DNA of 64,000 bases from assembly GCA_958450865.1 (NCBI GenBank), contig CAUDNY010000008.1:61472-125471 (forward strand), in the 5' to 3' direction. Both the position numbers and the translations under genes were made by a program. This document shows positions 16,044 to 23,804 of the stretch, in pieces. This stretch comes from an uncultured Collinsella sp. Lineage in GTDB: Bacteria; Actinomycetota; Coriobacteriia; Coriobacteriales; Coriobacteriaceae. The notes beneath the pieces were generated by a model, which was not told where the DNA came from, did not search any database, and saw nothing but the letters and a program-made list of their open reading frames with translations. Within the stretch, counting starts at the first letter, position 1. The number at the start of each line of letters is the position of its first letter.

Positions 16044-17963
16044 CTACTCCAGCTCAAACGCTCCGGTATAGAGCTGGTAGTAATACCCGCGCTTGGCGAT
16101 CAGCTCGTCGTGGTTGCCGCGCTCGATGATGCGGCCGTGGTCCAGGCAGATGATCGCGTCGGAGTTGCGCACGGTGGACAGGCGGTGCGCGATGACAAAT
16201 GTCGTGCGGCCCTCCATGAGCTTGTCCATGCCGGCCTGCACGATAGCCTCGGTGCGGGTGTCAATGCTCGACGTGGCCTCGTCCAGAATCATTGCCGGCG
16301 GATCGGCGACGGCAGCGCGTGCGATTGAAATCAGCTGGCGCTGGCCCTGCGACAGCTGCGCGCCGTTGCCGGTGAGCATGGTGTCGTAGCCGTCGGGCAG
16401 GCGGGTGATAAAGTCGTCGGCGCCCGCGAGCTTGGCCGCCGCGATGCACTCCTCGTCGGTAGCGTCCAGGTTGCCGTAGCGGATGTTATCCATCACGGTG
16501 CCGGTGAACAGGTTCACGTCCTGCAGCACCACGCCCAGCGAGCGGCGCAGATCGGCCTTGCGGATCTTGTTGACGTTGATGCCGTCGTAGCGGATCTTGC
16601 CGTCGGCGATGTCATAGAAACGGTTGATGAGGTTGGTGATGGTCGTCTTACCGGCACCGGTGGCGCCGACAAACGCGACCTTCTGGCCCGGCTTGGCAAA
16701 CACGGACACGCCGTGCAGCACCTCGTGGTCGGGCGTGTAGCCAAAGTCGACGTTGTCCATGACCAGGTCGCCACGCAGTGGCACGTACTCGACCTCGCCG
16801 GTTGCACGGTGCGGATGTTTCCACGCCCACATGCCGGTGTGGTGGTCGGCCTCCTCGAGCTGCCAGGTATCGGGGTTGACCTGCGCGTTGACGAGCGTCA
16901 CATAGCCTTCGTCGGCTTCGGGCTCCTCGTCGATGAGCTCAAAGATACGGTCGGCGCCGGCGAGGCCCATGACCACGGCGTTGATCTGCTGCGAGATCTG
17001 ACCGATCTGTCCGCAGAACTGTTTGGTCATGTTGAGGAACGGCACCACGACGGCGATGGACAGCGCCATGCCCGAGATGCTCAGGTTGGGCACGCCCAGT
17101 GCCAGGAAAATGCCGCCGGCAAGGGCCACCAGCACGTAGAGCAGGTTGCCCAGGTTCATAAGGATGGGCATGAGGATGTTGGCGTACATGTTGGCCTTCT
17201 GCGAGACCTCGAAGAGCTTTTCGTTGCGCTCGTCAAAATCGGCCTCGGCGGCAGACTCGTGGCAGAATGCCTTGACGACCTTCTGGCCGTTCATGACTTC
17301 CTCGATATGGCCCTCGACCACGCCGAGCTCGGTCTGCTGCGCAATGAAGAAGCGCGCGGAGTTGGAGCCGAGCAGCTTGGTCATAAAGGTCATAAAGGCG
17401 ACGCCGGCCACAATGACCAGGCACATCCACACGCTGTAGTACAGCATGATAAAGAACACCGTGACGATGACGATAGTCGTCATGAGCAGGTTGGGCAGCG
17501 ACTGGCTGATCATCTGGCGCAGCGTGTCGATGTCGTTGGTGTAGTGGCTCATGATGTCGCCGCGCTGGTGCGTGTCGAAGTAGCGAATCGGCAGGTCCTG
17601 CATGCGGTTGAACATCTTCTCGCGCAGCTTCTCGAGCGAGCCCTGCGTGACGATGGCCATGGCGCGGTTCCAGAACAGCGAGGATAGGATGCCGACGCCG
17701 TAGATGCAGGCGAGGGTGGTCACGAGCTGTGCGATCTTGGGCTGTGCGGCTTCCCAATCGCCCGACTGCCACGATTCGCTAATAATCTGCAGGGCGCTCT
17801 GAAGGAAGGTCGCGCCGATGGAGTTGATGATGGCGCAGAGCACCACGCCGACGACGACGAGGGGCAAAAGCACGGGGTAGAAGCCAAAGAGCGTCTTGAT
17901 GAGGCGCGACATGGTGCCGCCCTTGCGGTTGAGAGCGCGCTCGGCGGTCGTTGCCTTACTCAT
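16044..17963 (-). CDS. ABC exporter subunit with the consensus catalytic site
   Basis: The 639-aa half-transporter has an N-terminal six-TM exporter domain and a C-terminal ATPase domain: Walker A GATGAGKTT, signature LSQGQ, Walker B MILDEATSS with its catalytic Glu, and H-loop IAHRLST. About 45 residues between the domains (VNPDTWQLEEADHHTGMWAW region) are an unusual insertion. Its start overlaps the end of the partner gene by 8 nt, so the two are translationally coupled. With the degenerate partner it forms a heterodimeric multidrug- or lipid-type exporter. ATG 17963 (GGAGGCGAGGCAC upstream) is chosen over 18134, which would run back into the partner gene. Confidence 0.92.
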   Translation of the reverse strand: MSKATTAERALNRKGGTMSRLIKTLFGFYPVLLPLVVVGVVLCAIINSIGATFLQSALQIISESWQSGDWEAAQPKIAQLVTTLACIYGVGILSSLFWNRAMAIVTQGSLEKLREKMFNRMQDLPIRYFDTHQRGDIMSHYTNDIDTLRQMISQSLPNLLMTTIVIVTVFFIMLYYSVWMCLVIVAGVAFMTFMTKLLGSNSARFFIAQQTELGVVEGHIEEVMNGQKVVKAFCHESAAEADFDERNEKLFEVSQKANMYANILMPILMNLGNLLYVLVALAGGIFLALGVPNLSISGMALSIAVVVPFLNMTKQFCGQIGQISQQINAVVMGLAGADRIFELIDEEPEADEGYVTLVNAQVNPDTWQLEEADHHTGMWAWKHPHRATGEVEYVPLRGDLVMDNVDFGYTPDHEVLHGVSVFAKPGQKVAFVGATGAGKTTITNLINRFYDIADGKIRYDGINVNKIRKADLRRSLGVVLQDVNLFTGTVMDNIRYGNLDATDEECIAAAKLAGADDFITRLPDGYDTMLTGNGAQLSQGQRQLISIARAAVADPPAMILDEATSSIDTRTEAIVQAGMDKLMEGRTTFVIAHRLSTVRNSDAIICLDHGRIIERGNHDELIAKRGYYYQLYTGAFELE

Positions 17964-19770
17964 GTGCCTCGCCTCCTTCCTGGGTCTGAGCTTGCGTTGC
18001 GGATGCCTCGGTGTCGGCCTCGACGGCTCCTTCGCCCTCGGCAGACATCTTGTTTTGCGAGGTAAAGGTCTCGCGGTAGATCTCGCTTGTCTTAAGCAGC
18101 TCGTCATGGTTGCCGATCTGCGCGATGCGGCCACCCTCCATGACGATGATGCGGTCTGCGTCCTGCACGGAGCTAATGCGCTGGGCGATGATGAGCTTGG
18201 TCGTGTTGGGCAGATAGCTTGCCAACCCTGCGCGAATCTTGGCGTCGGTCTTGGTGTCGACGGCGCTGGTGGAGTCGTCCAGGATCAAGATCTTGGGGCG
18301 ACGCAGCAGGGCACGCGCAATGCACAGGCGCTGCTTCTGACCGCCGGAAACATTGGAGCCGCCCTGTTCGATCCAGGTGTCATAGCCCTTGGGGAAGCCA
18401 TCGACAAACTCGTCGGCGCAGGCCAGATGCGCTGCCTCGCGGACCTCCTCGTCGGTGGCGTTCGGGTCGCCCCAGCGCAGATTCTCGGCGATGGTGCCGC
18501 TAAACAGCACGTTTTTCTGTAGCACCATAGCGACCTGGTGGCGCAGCGCGTCCAAGTCGTAGTCGCGCACGTCCATGCCGCCTACGCGCACGGTGCCTTC
18601 GGTGGCGTCGTACAGGCGGGCGATGAGGTTTACGAGCGTGGACTTGGCCGAACCGGTGCCGCCGATGATGCCGATGGTCTCGCCGCTCTTAATGTGCAGG
18701 TCGATATCGTCGAGCGCCTGGCGCTTCGCATGCGCGGAATACTTAAAGCTCACGTGGTCAAAGTCGATGGAACCGTCGACAACCTCGAGCACGGGCTCGG
18801 CGGGATTGGCGATCGTGGGCTCGGCGGCCAACACCTCGGTAATGCGGTGCGCCGATTCGTCGGCCATGGTCACCATGACAAAGATCATCGACAGCTGCAT
18901 CAGGCTCATGAGGATCTGGAACCCATAGGTAAAGATCGAGGAGAGCTGGCCCACGTCGAACAGCGTGCCCTGGCTCGTGATGATGAGCTTGGAGCCCAGG
19001 TAGATGATGACGACAAACGCGCCGTTGACGCAGATGTTCATCATGGGGTTGTTAAAGGCGAGCAGCTTCTCGGCGCGGGTGAAGTCCATCTGAACGTCGC
19101 GCGCGGCGGTCGCGAACTTCTCCTTCTCAAAGTCTTCGCGCACATAGCTCTTTACCACGCGCATGCCGGTGACGTTTTCCTCGACGGACTCGTTAAGGGC
19201 GTCGTACTTGTGGAACACACGCGAGAAGATGGGGCGCACCTTAAAGATGATAAAGAACAGTCCAAAGCCCAGCAGCGGAATGATGACCAGGTAGACCATG
19301 GCGACGCTGCCGCCCATGATAAACGCCATGGTAAAGGCGAAGATCAAGACCAGCGGCGCGCGCACGGCGATACGGATGATCATCATAAAGGCCTGCTGCA
19401 CGTTGTTGATGTCGGTGGTCAGGCGCGTGACGAGCGAGGAGCTCGAGAACTCATCGATGTTGGCAAAGCTGAACGTCTGGATCTTGTAGAACAGGTCGTG
19501 ACGCAGGTTCTTGGCAAAGCCGCAACTCGCATGGCTGCAGGTGACGCCGGCAGCGGCGCCAAAAGCAAGGGATGTCAGCGCGATGAGCACCAAAAAGCCT
19601 GCGGTGGGAAGCATCTCGGCTACGGTGGCGCCGTCTTTGATGGCGTCGATCAGGTTGGCGGTGATAAATGGAATCAGCATCTCGCAGAGCACCTCGCCAA
19701 GCACGAGCAATGGCGTGGCAATAGTGACTTTCATATAGTCGCGGATGCTGCCCATGAGGGTTTTAATCAT
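17956..19770 (-). CDS. ABC exporter subunit with a degenerate catalytic site
   Basis: The 604-aa half-transporter has six TM segments and an ATPase domain with Walker A GGTGSAKST (Ala in place of the last Gly), signature NVSGGQKQR, and Walker B ILILDDSTSAVD, where Asp replaces the catalytic Glu. The H-loop is IAQRISS, with Gln for His. These changes define the non-catalytic half of heterodimeric exporters such as TM287/288 or BmrCD. The tail (from about 575) is acidic and rich in Ala/Glu/Thr. It overlaps the MarR gene by 8 nt and the next ABC gene by 8 nt, giving one coupled operon. Substrate unknown. Confidence 0.92.
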   Translation of the reverse strand: MIKTLMGSIRDYMKVTIATPLLVLGEVLCEMLIPFITANLIDAIKDGATVAEMLPTAGFLVLIALTSLAFGAAAGVTCSHASCGFAKNLRHDLFYKIQTFSFANIDEFSSSSLVTRLTTDINNVQQAFMMIIRIAVRAPLVLIFAFTMAFIMGGSVAMVYLVIIPLLGFGLFFIIFKVRPIFSRVFHKYDALNESVEENVTGMRVVKSYVREDFEKEKFATAARDVQMDFTRAEKLLAFNNPMMNICVNGAFVVIIYLGSKLIITSQGTLFDVGQLSSIFTYGFQILMSLMQLSMIFVMVTMADESAHRITEVLAAEPTIANPAEPVLEVVDGSIDFDHVSFKYSAHAKRQALDDIDLHIKSGETIGIIGGTGSAKSTLVNLIARLYDATEGTVRVGGMDVRDYDLDALRHQVAMVLQKNVLFSGTIAENLRWGDPNATDEEVREAAHLACADEFVDGFPKGYDTWIEQGGSNVSGGQKQRLCIARALLRRPKILILDDSTSAVDTKTDAKIRAGLASYLPNTTKLIIAQRISSVQDADRIIVMEGGRIAQIGNHDELLKTSEIYRETFTSQNKMSAEGEGAVEADTEASATQAQTQEGGEAHE

Positions 19771-20266
19771 CCAGTTCCTCCCAGGTTACACGGATTTTCT
19801 CGAGCATTTCGGCGAGCTGCTCGCGCTCGTCGTGGGTGAGCGCGCTAAAGGCCTGTTTTCTAAAGCGGATGCGGGCCGCCTGGTCGATGCGGGCGTTTTC
19901 TCGGCCGGTTTCGGTCAGGCGAATGGTGAGTTGCCGTCGATCCTTGGGGTTACGGCTGCGCTCGATGAGGCCGTTGACCTCGAGCTTGGACAGGATCTCG
20001 GAAAGCGACCCCGGTTTGAGGTCAAAGTGCATGCCGAGTTCCTGCTGCGACATCTCGCCGCCGGGCTGCTTGGCCAGCAGGCAGATGATGGGCGCCTTGC
20101 CGGACACGCCTCCGCCATGAAAATGCATGTAATGGCCGCAAAAGCCCAGGCCGCTCAGGATGCGCTTGGCGAGTTTGTCTTCAGCGCTGACCGCTTCGGG
20201 TATGCCTACCGGTTGCGACGGGTCACCGCCGGGCTCATGCGGAAGGACGAGTGCTTCAACACACAT
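19763..20266 (-). CDS. MarR-family regulator of the ABC exporter operon
   Basis: The 167-aa protein has a winged helix with the MarR pattern: MSQQELGMHFDLKPGSLSEILSKLEVNGLIERS and the wing RNPKDRRQLTIRLTETG, followed by a helical dimerisation tail. It is the first gene of the operon and overlaps the exporter by 8 nt. A strong promoter and an inverted repeat overlapping the -10 lie just upstream. It probably represses the exporter and itself and is released by a compound that the exporter removes. ATG 20266 has AAAGGAG rather far upstream (about 12 nt), so a nearby alternative start is possible. Confidence 0.9.
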   Translation of the reverse strand: MCVEALVLPHEPGGDPSQPVGIPEAVSAEDKLAKRILSGLGFCGHYMHFHGGGVSGKAPIICLLAKQPGGEMSQQELGMHFDLKPGSLSEILSKLEVNGLIERSRNPKDRRQLTIRLTETGRENARIDQAARIRFRKQAFSALTHDEREQLAEMLEKIRVTWEELDD

Positions 20267-20287
20267 ATCTAAGCTTCGCTCCTTTCC

Positions 20288-20350
20288 TTAGTTAGGTAGA
20301 GAAATTGTTTTGTGCCTAACTAATTTAGGAGCGCATAGATTGATTGTCAA
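20288..20350 (-). promoter_or_regulatory. Promoter and likely MarR operator of the exporter operon
   Basis: On the minus strand TTGACA (20350-20345) and TAAATT (20327-20322) are separated by exactly 17 nt. An inverted repeat TTAGTTAGG (20288-20296) / CCTAACTAA (20315-20323) overlaps the -10 and the start-site region, the usual place for a MarR repressor site. Confidence 0.75.
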
Positions 20351-20364
20351 GGTACCAAACTAGT

Positions 20365-20536
20365 GGTTACGCGGTTTTACCAAACCGCGTAACGGCTCGA
20401 CGCTGCAAACCCGCCAGAGCGGCAATCTGCCTTTCAGCTTCGGCGGCATGACCAGAAGGTCAATGCCGCCTCGTTTCAAGGCACCTTGCTCGCTCTGGCG
20501 GGTTTTCGCTGACTTCGCCAAAACATCGGCGTTGCC
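20365..20536. repeat. Structured intergenic element, copy 1
   Basis: Hairpin I (20366-20377 with 20382-20393, 12 bp, loop TACC), then the linker CTCGACGCTGC, then an 11-bp outer stem (CCCGCCAGAGC 20410-20420 with 20492-20502). The outer stem encloses the inner hairpin GGCGGCAT-GACC-AGAA-GGTC-A-ATGCCGCC (20442-20470). TGCCTT/AAGGCA (20428, 20478) adds a middle helix. Further copies are at 37675, 43681 and 59315, and a truncated one at 59221. Stem sequences differ between copies but remain paired. This is the main feature of the 675-bp gap between the MarR and kinase genes. Confidence 0.75.
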
Positions 20537-20548
20537 CTTGTTGGGATA

Positions 20549-20600
20549 GTCGTTGGGGACGTTCTTGTTTGACTAGTCATTTAAGAACGTCCCCAACGAC
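20549..20600. repeat. 18-bp perfect palindrome with palindromic loop
   Basis: GTCGTTGGGGACGTTCTT (20549-20566) and its exact reverse complement (20583-20600) flank a 16-nt loop that contains GACTAGTC. It lies between the structured element and the inverted-repeat element. Function unknown; it is not followed by a T-run. Confidence 0.6.
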
Positions 20601-20607
20601 TAACTTA

Positions 20608-20759
20608 AAAACTATGCCGAATTACGGGGCTGAATGACGGATTGCCGACCATGCCGAAATTGGTAAAAAGAAAACCGCAGGTAGAAGGCTCGCTATGATT
20701 TGAAAATAAGGGGTGTGGTTGGCTCATTCAGGTTCAGCCCCGTAATTCGGCATAGTTTT
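20608..20759. repeat. 152-bp intergenic element with 27-nt inverted-repeat arms (copy B)
   Basis: Arms 20608-20634 and 20733-20759 are perfect reverse complements (AAAACTATGCCGAATTACGG and seven more bases). The centre has ACCATGCCGAA (20648-20658) and AAAACCGCAGGTA (about 20671-20683), shared with copy A at 9899-10056. The remaining DNA up to 20941 shows nothing recognisable except possible leader sequence for the kinase gene. Confidence 0.65.
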
Positions 20760-20941
20760 GAAATGGCACTGAATAAGTGGCGGCAAATGAGCCGCAATGA
20801 AGCAAGCTAGCCCCTCGTTTCCGAAACCTTTCCGCAACAATTTGCCCTTCGTGCCGCTCGACTCCGCTCGCAACGTCCCCTGCGCTACACTTAGTCGCAC
20901 TGTGGCGCTGCTGCGCCGCGCCCGAACCAAGGGAGACCCTC

Positions 20942-21766
20942 ATGAAGAACACTCAGCTGCTGCTGATCAACGATATGTGCGGCTACGGCAAGGTCGCACT
21001 TTCCGCCATGCTGCCGGTGCTGTCGCACATGGGCTACCGTATCCATAATCTGCCGACGGCGCTCGTTTCCGACACGCTCAACTACCCCAAGTTCTACATC
21101 CACGACACCACCGAGTACGTGCGCCAAAGCCTCGCCATCTGGGAGGAGCTCGGCTTTGAGTTCGACGCTATCTCGACCGGATTTATCGTGACCGAGGAAG
21201 AGACGCGCATCATCTCGGACTTTTGCCACCGCCGTGCGCAAAAGGGCACCAAGGTGTTCGTCGACCCCATCATGGGCGACAACGGCAAGCTCTATGCGGG
21301 CGTGCCCGAGTCCACGATTGGCCTTATGCGGCATCTGCTGGAGTGCGCAGACTACGCGGTACCCAACTATACCGAGGCATGCCTGCTCACCGATACGCCT
21401 ATCGCCGAGCAAATCACGCCCGACGAGGCTCGCGTCCTTGTGGACGCCGTGCGTGAGCTGGGTGCCAAGTCGGTGGTCATTACGAGCGCCGTAGTCAATG
21501 GCACGAACGCGGTTATCGGTTACGACCATGTGGCGGGGGAGTACTTTACGATTCCCTTTGAGCTCATTCCGGTCTACTTCCCGGGTACGGGCGACACGTT
21601 CTCGGCGGTGCTCGTCGGCCGCGTTATGGCAGGTTGGAGTCTGCAGCGCGCGACGTCCGATGCCATGCGTGTGGTGGCTGAGCTTATCGAGCGCAATGCC
21701 GACCAAGAGGACAAGTCGGCTGGCCTTCCCATCGAGGCCTGCCTGGATGTGATCGACCATGAGTAA
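20942..21766 (+). CDS. Pyridoxamine/pyridoxal kinase (PfkB/PdxK-like)
   Basis: The 274-aa protein begins MKNTQLLLINDMCGYGKVAL, matching the N-terminal substrate loop of PdxY/PdxK-type kinases (DxxGYGKVAL in many Gram-positive members). It has VDPIMGDNGKLY near residue 103, VPNYTEA near 139 and the anion-hole motif PGTGDTFSA near 218 with the catalytic Asp. It phosphorylates vitamin B6 vitamers with ATP in the cytoplasm (PLP salvage). AGGGAG precedes the ATG. It overlaps the next small gene by 8 nt, so the two are co-expressed. Hydroxymethylpyrimidine kinase activity is a less likely alternative. Confidence 0.85.
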   Translation: MKNTQLLLINDMCGYGKVALSAMLPVLSHMGYRIHNLPTALVSDTLNYPKFYIHDTTEYVRQSLAIWEELGFEFDAISTGFIVTEEETRIISDFCHRRAQKGTKVFVDPIMGDNGKLYAGVPESTIGLMRHLLECADYAVPNYTEACLLTDTPIAEQITPDEARVLVDAVRELGAKSVVITSAVVNGTNAVIGYDHVAGEYFTIPFELIPVYFPGTGDTFSAVLVGRVMAGWSLQRATSDAMRVVAELIERNADQEDKSAGLPIEACLDVIDHE

Positions 21767-22088
21767 TGCTGGCGAGGGCGGCGTCAAGCCTGCGGGCGAG
21801 AACAAGCCGCTCGGCGCGCCGCGGGGCAAGCGTCCGCGCATCCGCGTGAGCTGCGTGGACCAGCTGGGTGTGTGCCGCTGCCACCATGGTCACAAGCCGG
21901 GCGACGTTTTTGACTTTGACCGAGACCGCGGCAAGATGTGCGCCATGGCCTGCCACGTGGGCTTTCCCTATATCGATATCCTGCGCTATGGCGGAACCGT
22001 GCCTGGCAACGAGCCCGGCACGGCAAAGTTCTGCTGCCCCGAGGTTGATACGCTGAACGTCTGGCTTGCCGAGATTGTCGACGAGTAG
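21759..22088 (+). CDS. Small Cys-rich protein, TIGR04076-like
   Basis: The 109-aa soluble protein contains SCVDQLGVCRCHHGHKPGD, then FDRDRGKMCAMACHVGFPYI and KFCCPE near the C-terminus. The spaced Cys/His residues and the GDxFDF...MCxxAxHxxFPYIxxLRxGG pattern resemble the uncharacterised TIGR04076 family (recalled, not searched). Metal or iron-sulfur binding is plausible but unproven. It overlaps the kinase gene by 8 nt. The first 27 residues are basic and low-complexity. Confidence 0.75.
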   Translation: MSNAGEGGVKPAGENKPLGAPRGKRPRIRVSCVDQLGVCRCHHGHKPGDVFDFDRDRGKMCAMACHVGFPYIDILRYGGTVPGNEPGTAKFCCPEVDTLNVWLAEIVDE

Positions 22089-22090
22089 TC

Positions 22091-22212
22091 GAGCGTGGAT
22101 TTTCTCCCACCGAGATAATGAGCGTGGATTTTCTCCCGTTTAGGGCGCACTTGAACGCTCAAAGTGGGAGATTTTCCACGCTCGTTTTTCATGTGGGAGA
22201 TTATCCACGCTC
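22091..22212. repeat. Four-unit direct/inverted repeat between convergent genes
   Basis: The 18-nt unit GAGCGTGGATTTTCTCCC occurs twice in direct orientation (22091-22108, 22120-22137) and twice inverted (22166-22183, 22195-22212, with ATTTT/ATTAT in the centre). The units can pair as alternative long hairpins. T-runs near 22184-22189 suggest a terminator role between the convergent genes. Confidence 0.7.
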
Positions 22213-22249
22213 GTTTCGCGCCGAAGGCGTGGCCCGCGGCCTCGCTTGC

Positions 22250-22696
22250 CTACAGCTGCTCGAGCATGGACGTGCAGCCGGCGAGTACGTCGCGGTACGT
22301 GGCATCGAAATTGCCGGTGTACCAGGGATCGGCCACGTCGCCGGGACACTCGGTCCAATCGAGCATGCGCGTAATCTTGCCGTCGGGGTCGTCGCCAAAG
22401 ATGCGACGCAGGCCCCGCGCGTTCTCAGCATCCATATAGACAATGTGATCCCAGTCGCCATACTCCGCGCGACGCACCTGGCGGGCACGGTGCGCAACGA
22501 CGGGAATCCCGACTTCGCGCAGCTTGGCGACCGTGCCATGATGCGGCGGGTTGCCAATCTCCTCAGTTGAAGTCGCCGCGGAATCGATGACAAATTCGCC
22601 CGCGCGCCCGGCGCGCCGCACCAGCTCGGTAAACACCGACTCAGCCATCGTCGAGCGGCAGATATTCCCATGGCAGATAAACAGTACACGTTGCAT
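22250..22696 (-). CDS. Low-molecular-weight protein-tyrosine phosphatase
   Basis: The 148-aa protein starts MQRVLFICHGNICRSTMAE; CHGNICRS (Cys8, Arg14, Ser15) is the CX5RS phosphate loop. The general-acid Asp is in VADPWYTG near residue 118, and the length equals the family norm. It dephosphorylates tyrosine (or arginine) residues in proteins. The start at 22696 puts the P-loop at the N-terminus as expected; the longer reading to 22753 adds 19 unrelated residues. It follows the RpiR gene on the same strand after 60 nt and may be co-transcribed, though a functional link is not obvious. Confidence 0.92.
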   Translation of the reverse strand: MQRVLFICHGNICRSTMAESVFTELVRRAGRAGEFVIDSAATSTEEIGNPPHHGTVAKLREVGIPVVAHRARQVRRAEYGDWDHIVYMDAENARGLRRIFGDDPDGKITRMLDWTECPGDVADPWYTGNFDATYRDVLAGCTSMLEQL

Positions 22697-22756
22697 AGAA
22701 CGATACCTTTCATATAGAAGGCTGCTAAAGAGTCGAAGCCGGGCGCATGCCAAGTT

Positions 22757-23506
22757 TTATTTCTTGGCCAGTTTGAAGTAGCGCTCAAATATCAATTCGA
22801 AAACGTAATAGAACATCAATCGACTGTCGAGGTCCATGCTGCCCAAGCGGATTTCTTTTTGCACGGTGTAGATAGGGTAGTCGGCTAGTTTCGAGAGAGA
22901 ATTTCGAGAAAAGCCGGTGAGCGTGACGACCTTGCATCCGCGCGTTTTGGCTATCGATGTGGCGTCAATAGACACCTGCGTCTCGCCGCTTACGGAAACG
23001 CTGAAGACCAGGTCGTTTTTGCCGAGGAGTTCTGCGTAATGCCTCATGACATGGCGTTCACTGAGCGTATCGGTGTTCTTGCCCATTATTTTGAGCTTTT
23101 CAGCCATTTCGAGGCACGGGTACTTCGAAAAGCCCGAGCAGAAGAACACGATATGCGAGGCGTCCTGGATAAGACTCACGACCGAATCGATGACCCGGTC
23201 GTTAAGCAGATCTTTGGTCTGTACGAGCTGGGTATCAAGAGGAAGCGCCTCGATAGTGAATCGATTGCGGTCGAGCGAGGCGGAATACGATTGTTTGAGC
23301 TCTGTAAACCCCGAGAAGCCAAGCTTGTGGGCAAGCCTGACGATTGTATTGGGAGCGACGAAGAACCGTTCAGCAACGCTCTTAAGCGTGACATCGTCAA
23401 TATCATCACGCAGCTCGATGATGTAGCGCATGATCTCGCTTTCGAGATCGTTGAGCTTGCTCTCGCCAGCTCGCACATGATCATAAAAAGATTCTTGATC
23501 TTTCAT
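22757..23506 (-). CDS. MurR/RpiR-family regulator of the alpha-glucoside locus
   Basis: The 249-aa protein has an N-terminal RpiR helix-turn-helix (TLKSVAERFFVAPNTIVRLAHKLGFSGFTELK near residues 40-72) and a C-terminal SIS sugar-phosphate domain (HIVFFCSGFSKYPCLEMAEKL and VFSVSVSGETQVSIDATSIA). It is divergent from the GH4/PTS genes and probably senses a phosphorylated disaccharide or glucose-6-phosphate. The start at 23506 (MKDQESF) is chosen because it matches the family N-terminus; its ribosome site (GAGGGG) is weak and distant. Longer readings to 23698 look non-coding. Confidence 0.87.
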   Translation of the reverse strand: MKDQESFYDHVRAGESKLNDLESEIMRYIIELRDDIDDVTLKSVAERFFVAPNTIVRLAHKLGFSGFTELKQSYSASLDRNRFTIEALPLDTQLVQTKDLLNDRVIDSVVSLIQDASHIVFFCSGFSKYPCLEMAEKLKIMGKNTDTLSERHVMRHYAELLGKNDLVFSVSVSGETQVSIDATSIAKTRGCKVVTLTGFSRNSLSKLADYPIYTVQKEIRLGSMDLDSRLMFYYVFELIFERYFKLAKK

Positions 23507-23804
23507 AAGATGTTTCAGCCCCTCGCACCTCGTCGTATATATGGTACCGCTTTGTGTTGCCAGGTGAGAAATCGGTAATCGGTCAAGATTGCCTATTGCC
23601 CATGAACTGGGCAAACGCGCGTGTCTGCCTACACATATCTGTGTCGTGAGCGAAATCATGTGTCCCCGTTTCGCATTGGCCCACACGGGGACTCTCAAAT
23701 GACCTTATGTCGCAAAATATCAATCGAAACGAAGCAAGCCGAGGACAACCGCGGAGCCCAAGGTCTTCGAGAACACCGATCAGCCAACCCTGGAGGGACG
23801 GAAC
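23507..23804. promoter_or_regulatory. Divergent control region between RpiR and GH4 genes
   Basis: The 298-bp gap holds an inverted repeat GTCCCCGT (23661-23668) / ACGGGGAC (23684-23691) that could be an operator, and A/T-rich DNA at 23700-23730. GGAGGGA before ATG 23805 is the ribosome site of the GH4 gene. I find no clear -35/-10 pair. Confidence 0.35.

Noticed and set aside
20365..20536. The structured element as a tRNA, riboswitch or RNase P-type RNA
   Set aside because: It has no cloverleaf, CCA end or known riboswitch core, and several copies lie before unrelated genes and in both convergent and divergent gaps.
22091..22212. Repeats resembling a short CRISPR array
   Set aside because: There are only four units, two of them inverted, with unequal spacers and no cas genes; a terminator-like repeat cluster fits better.
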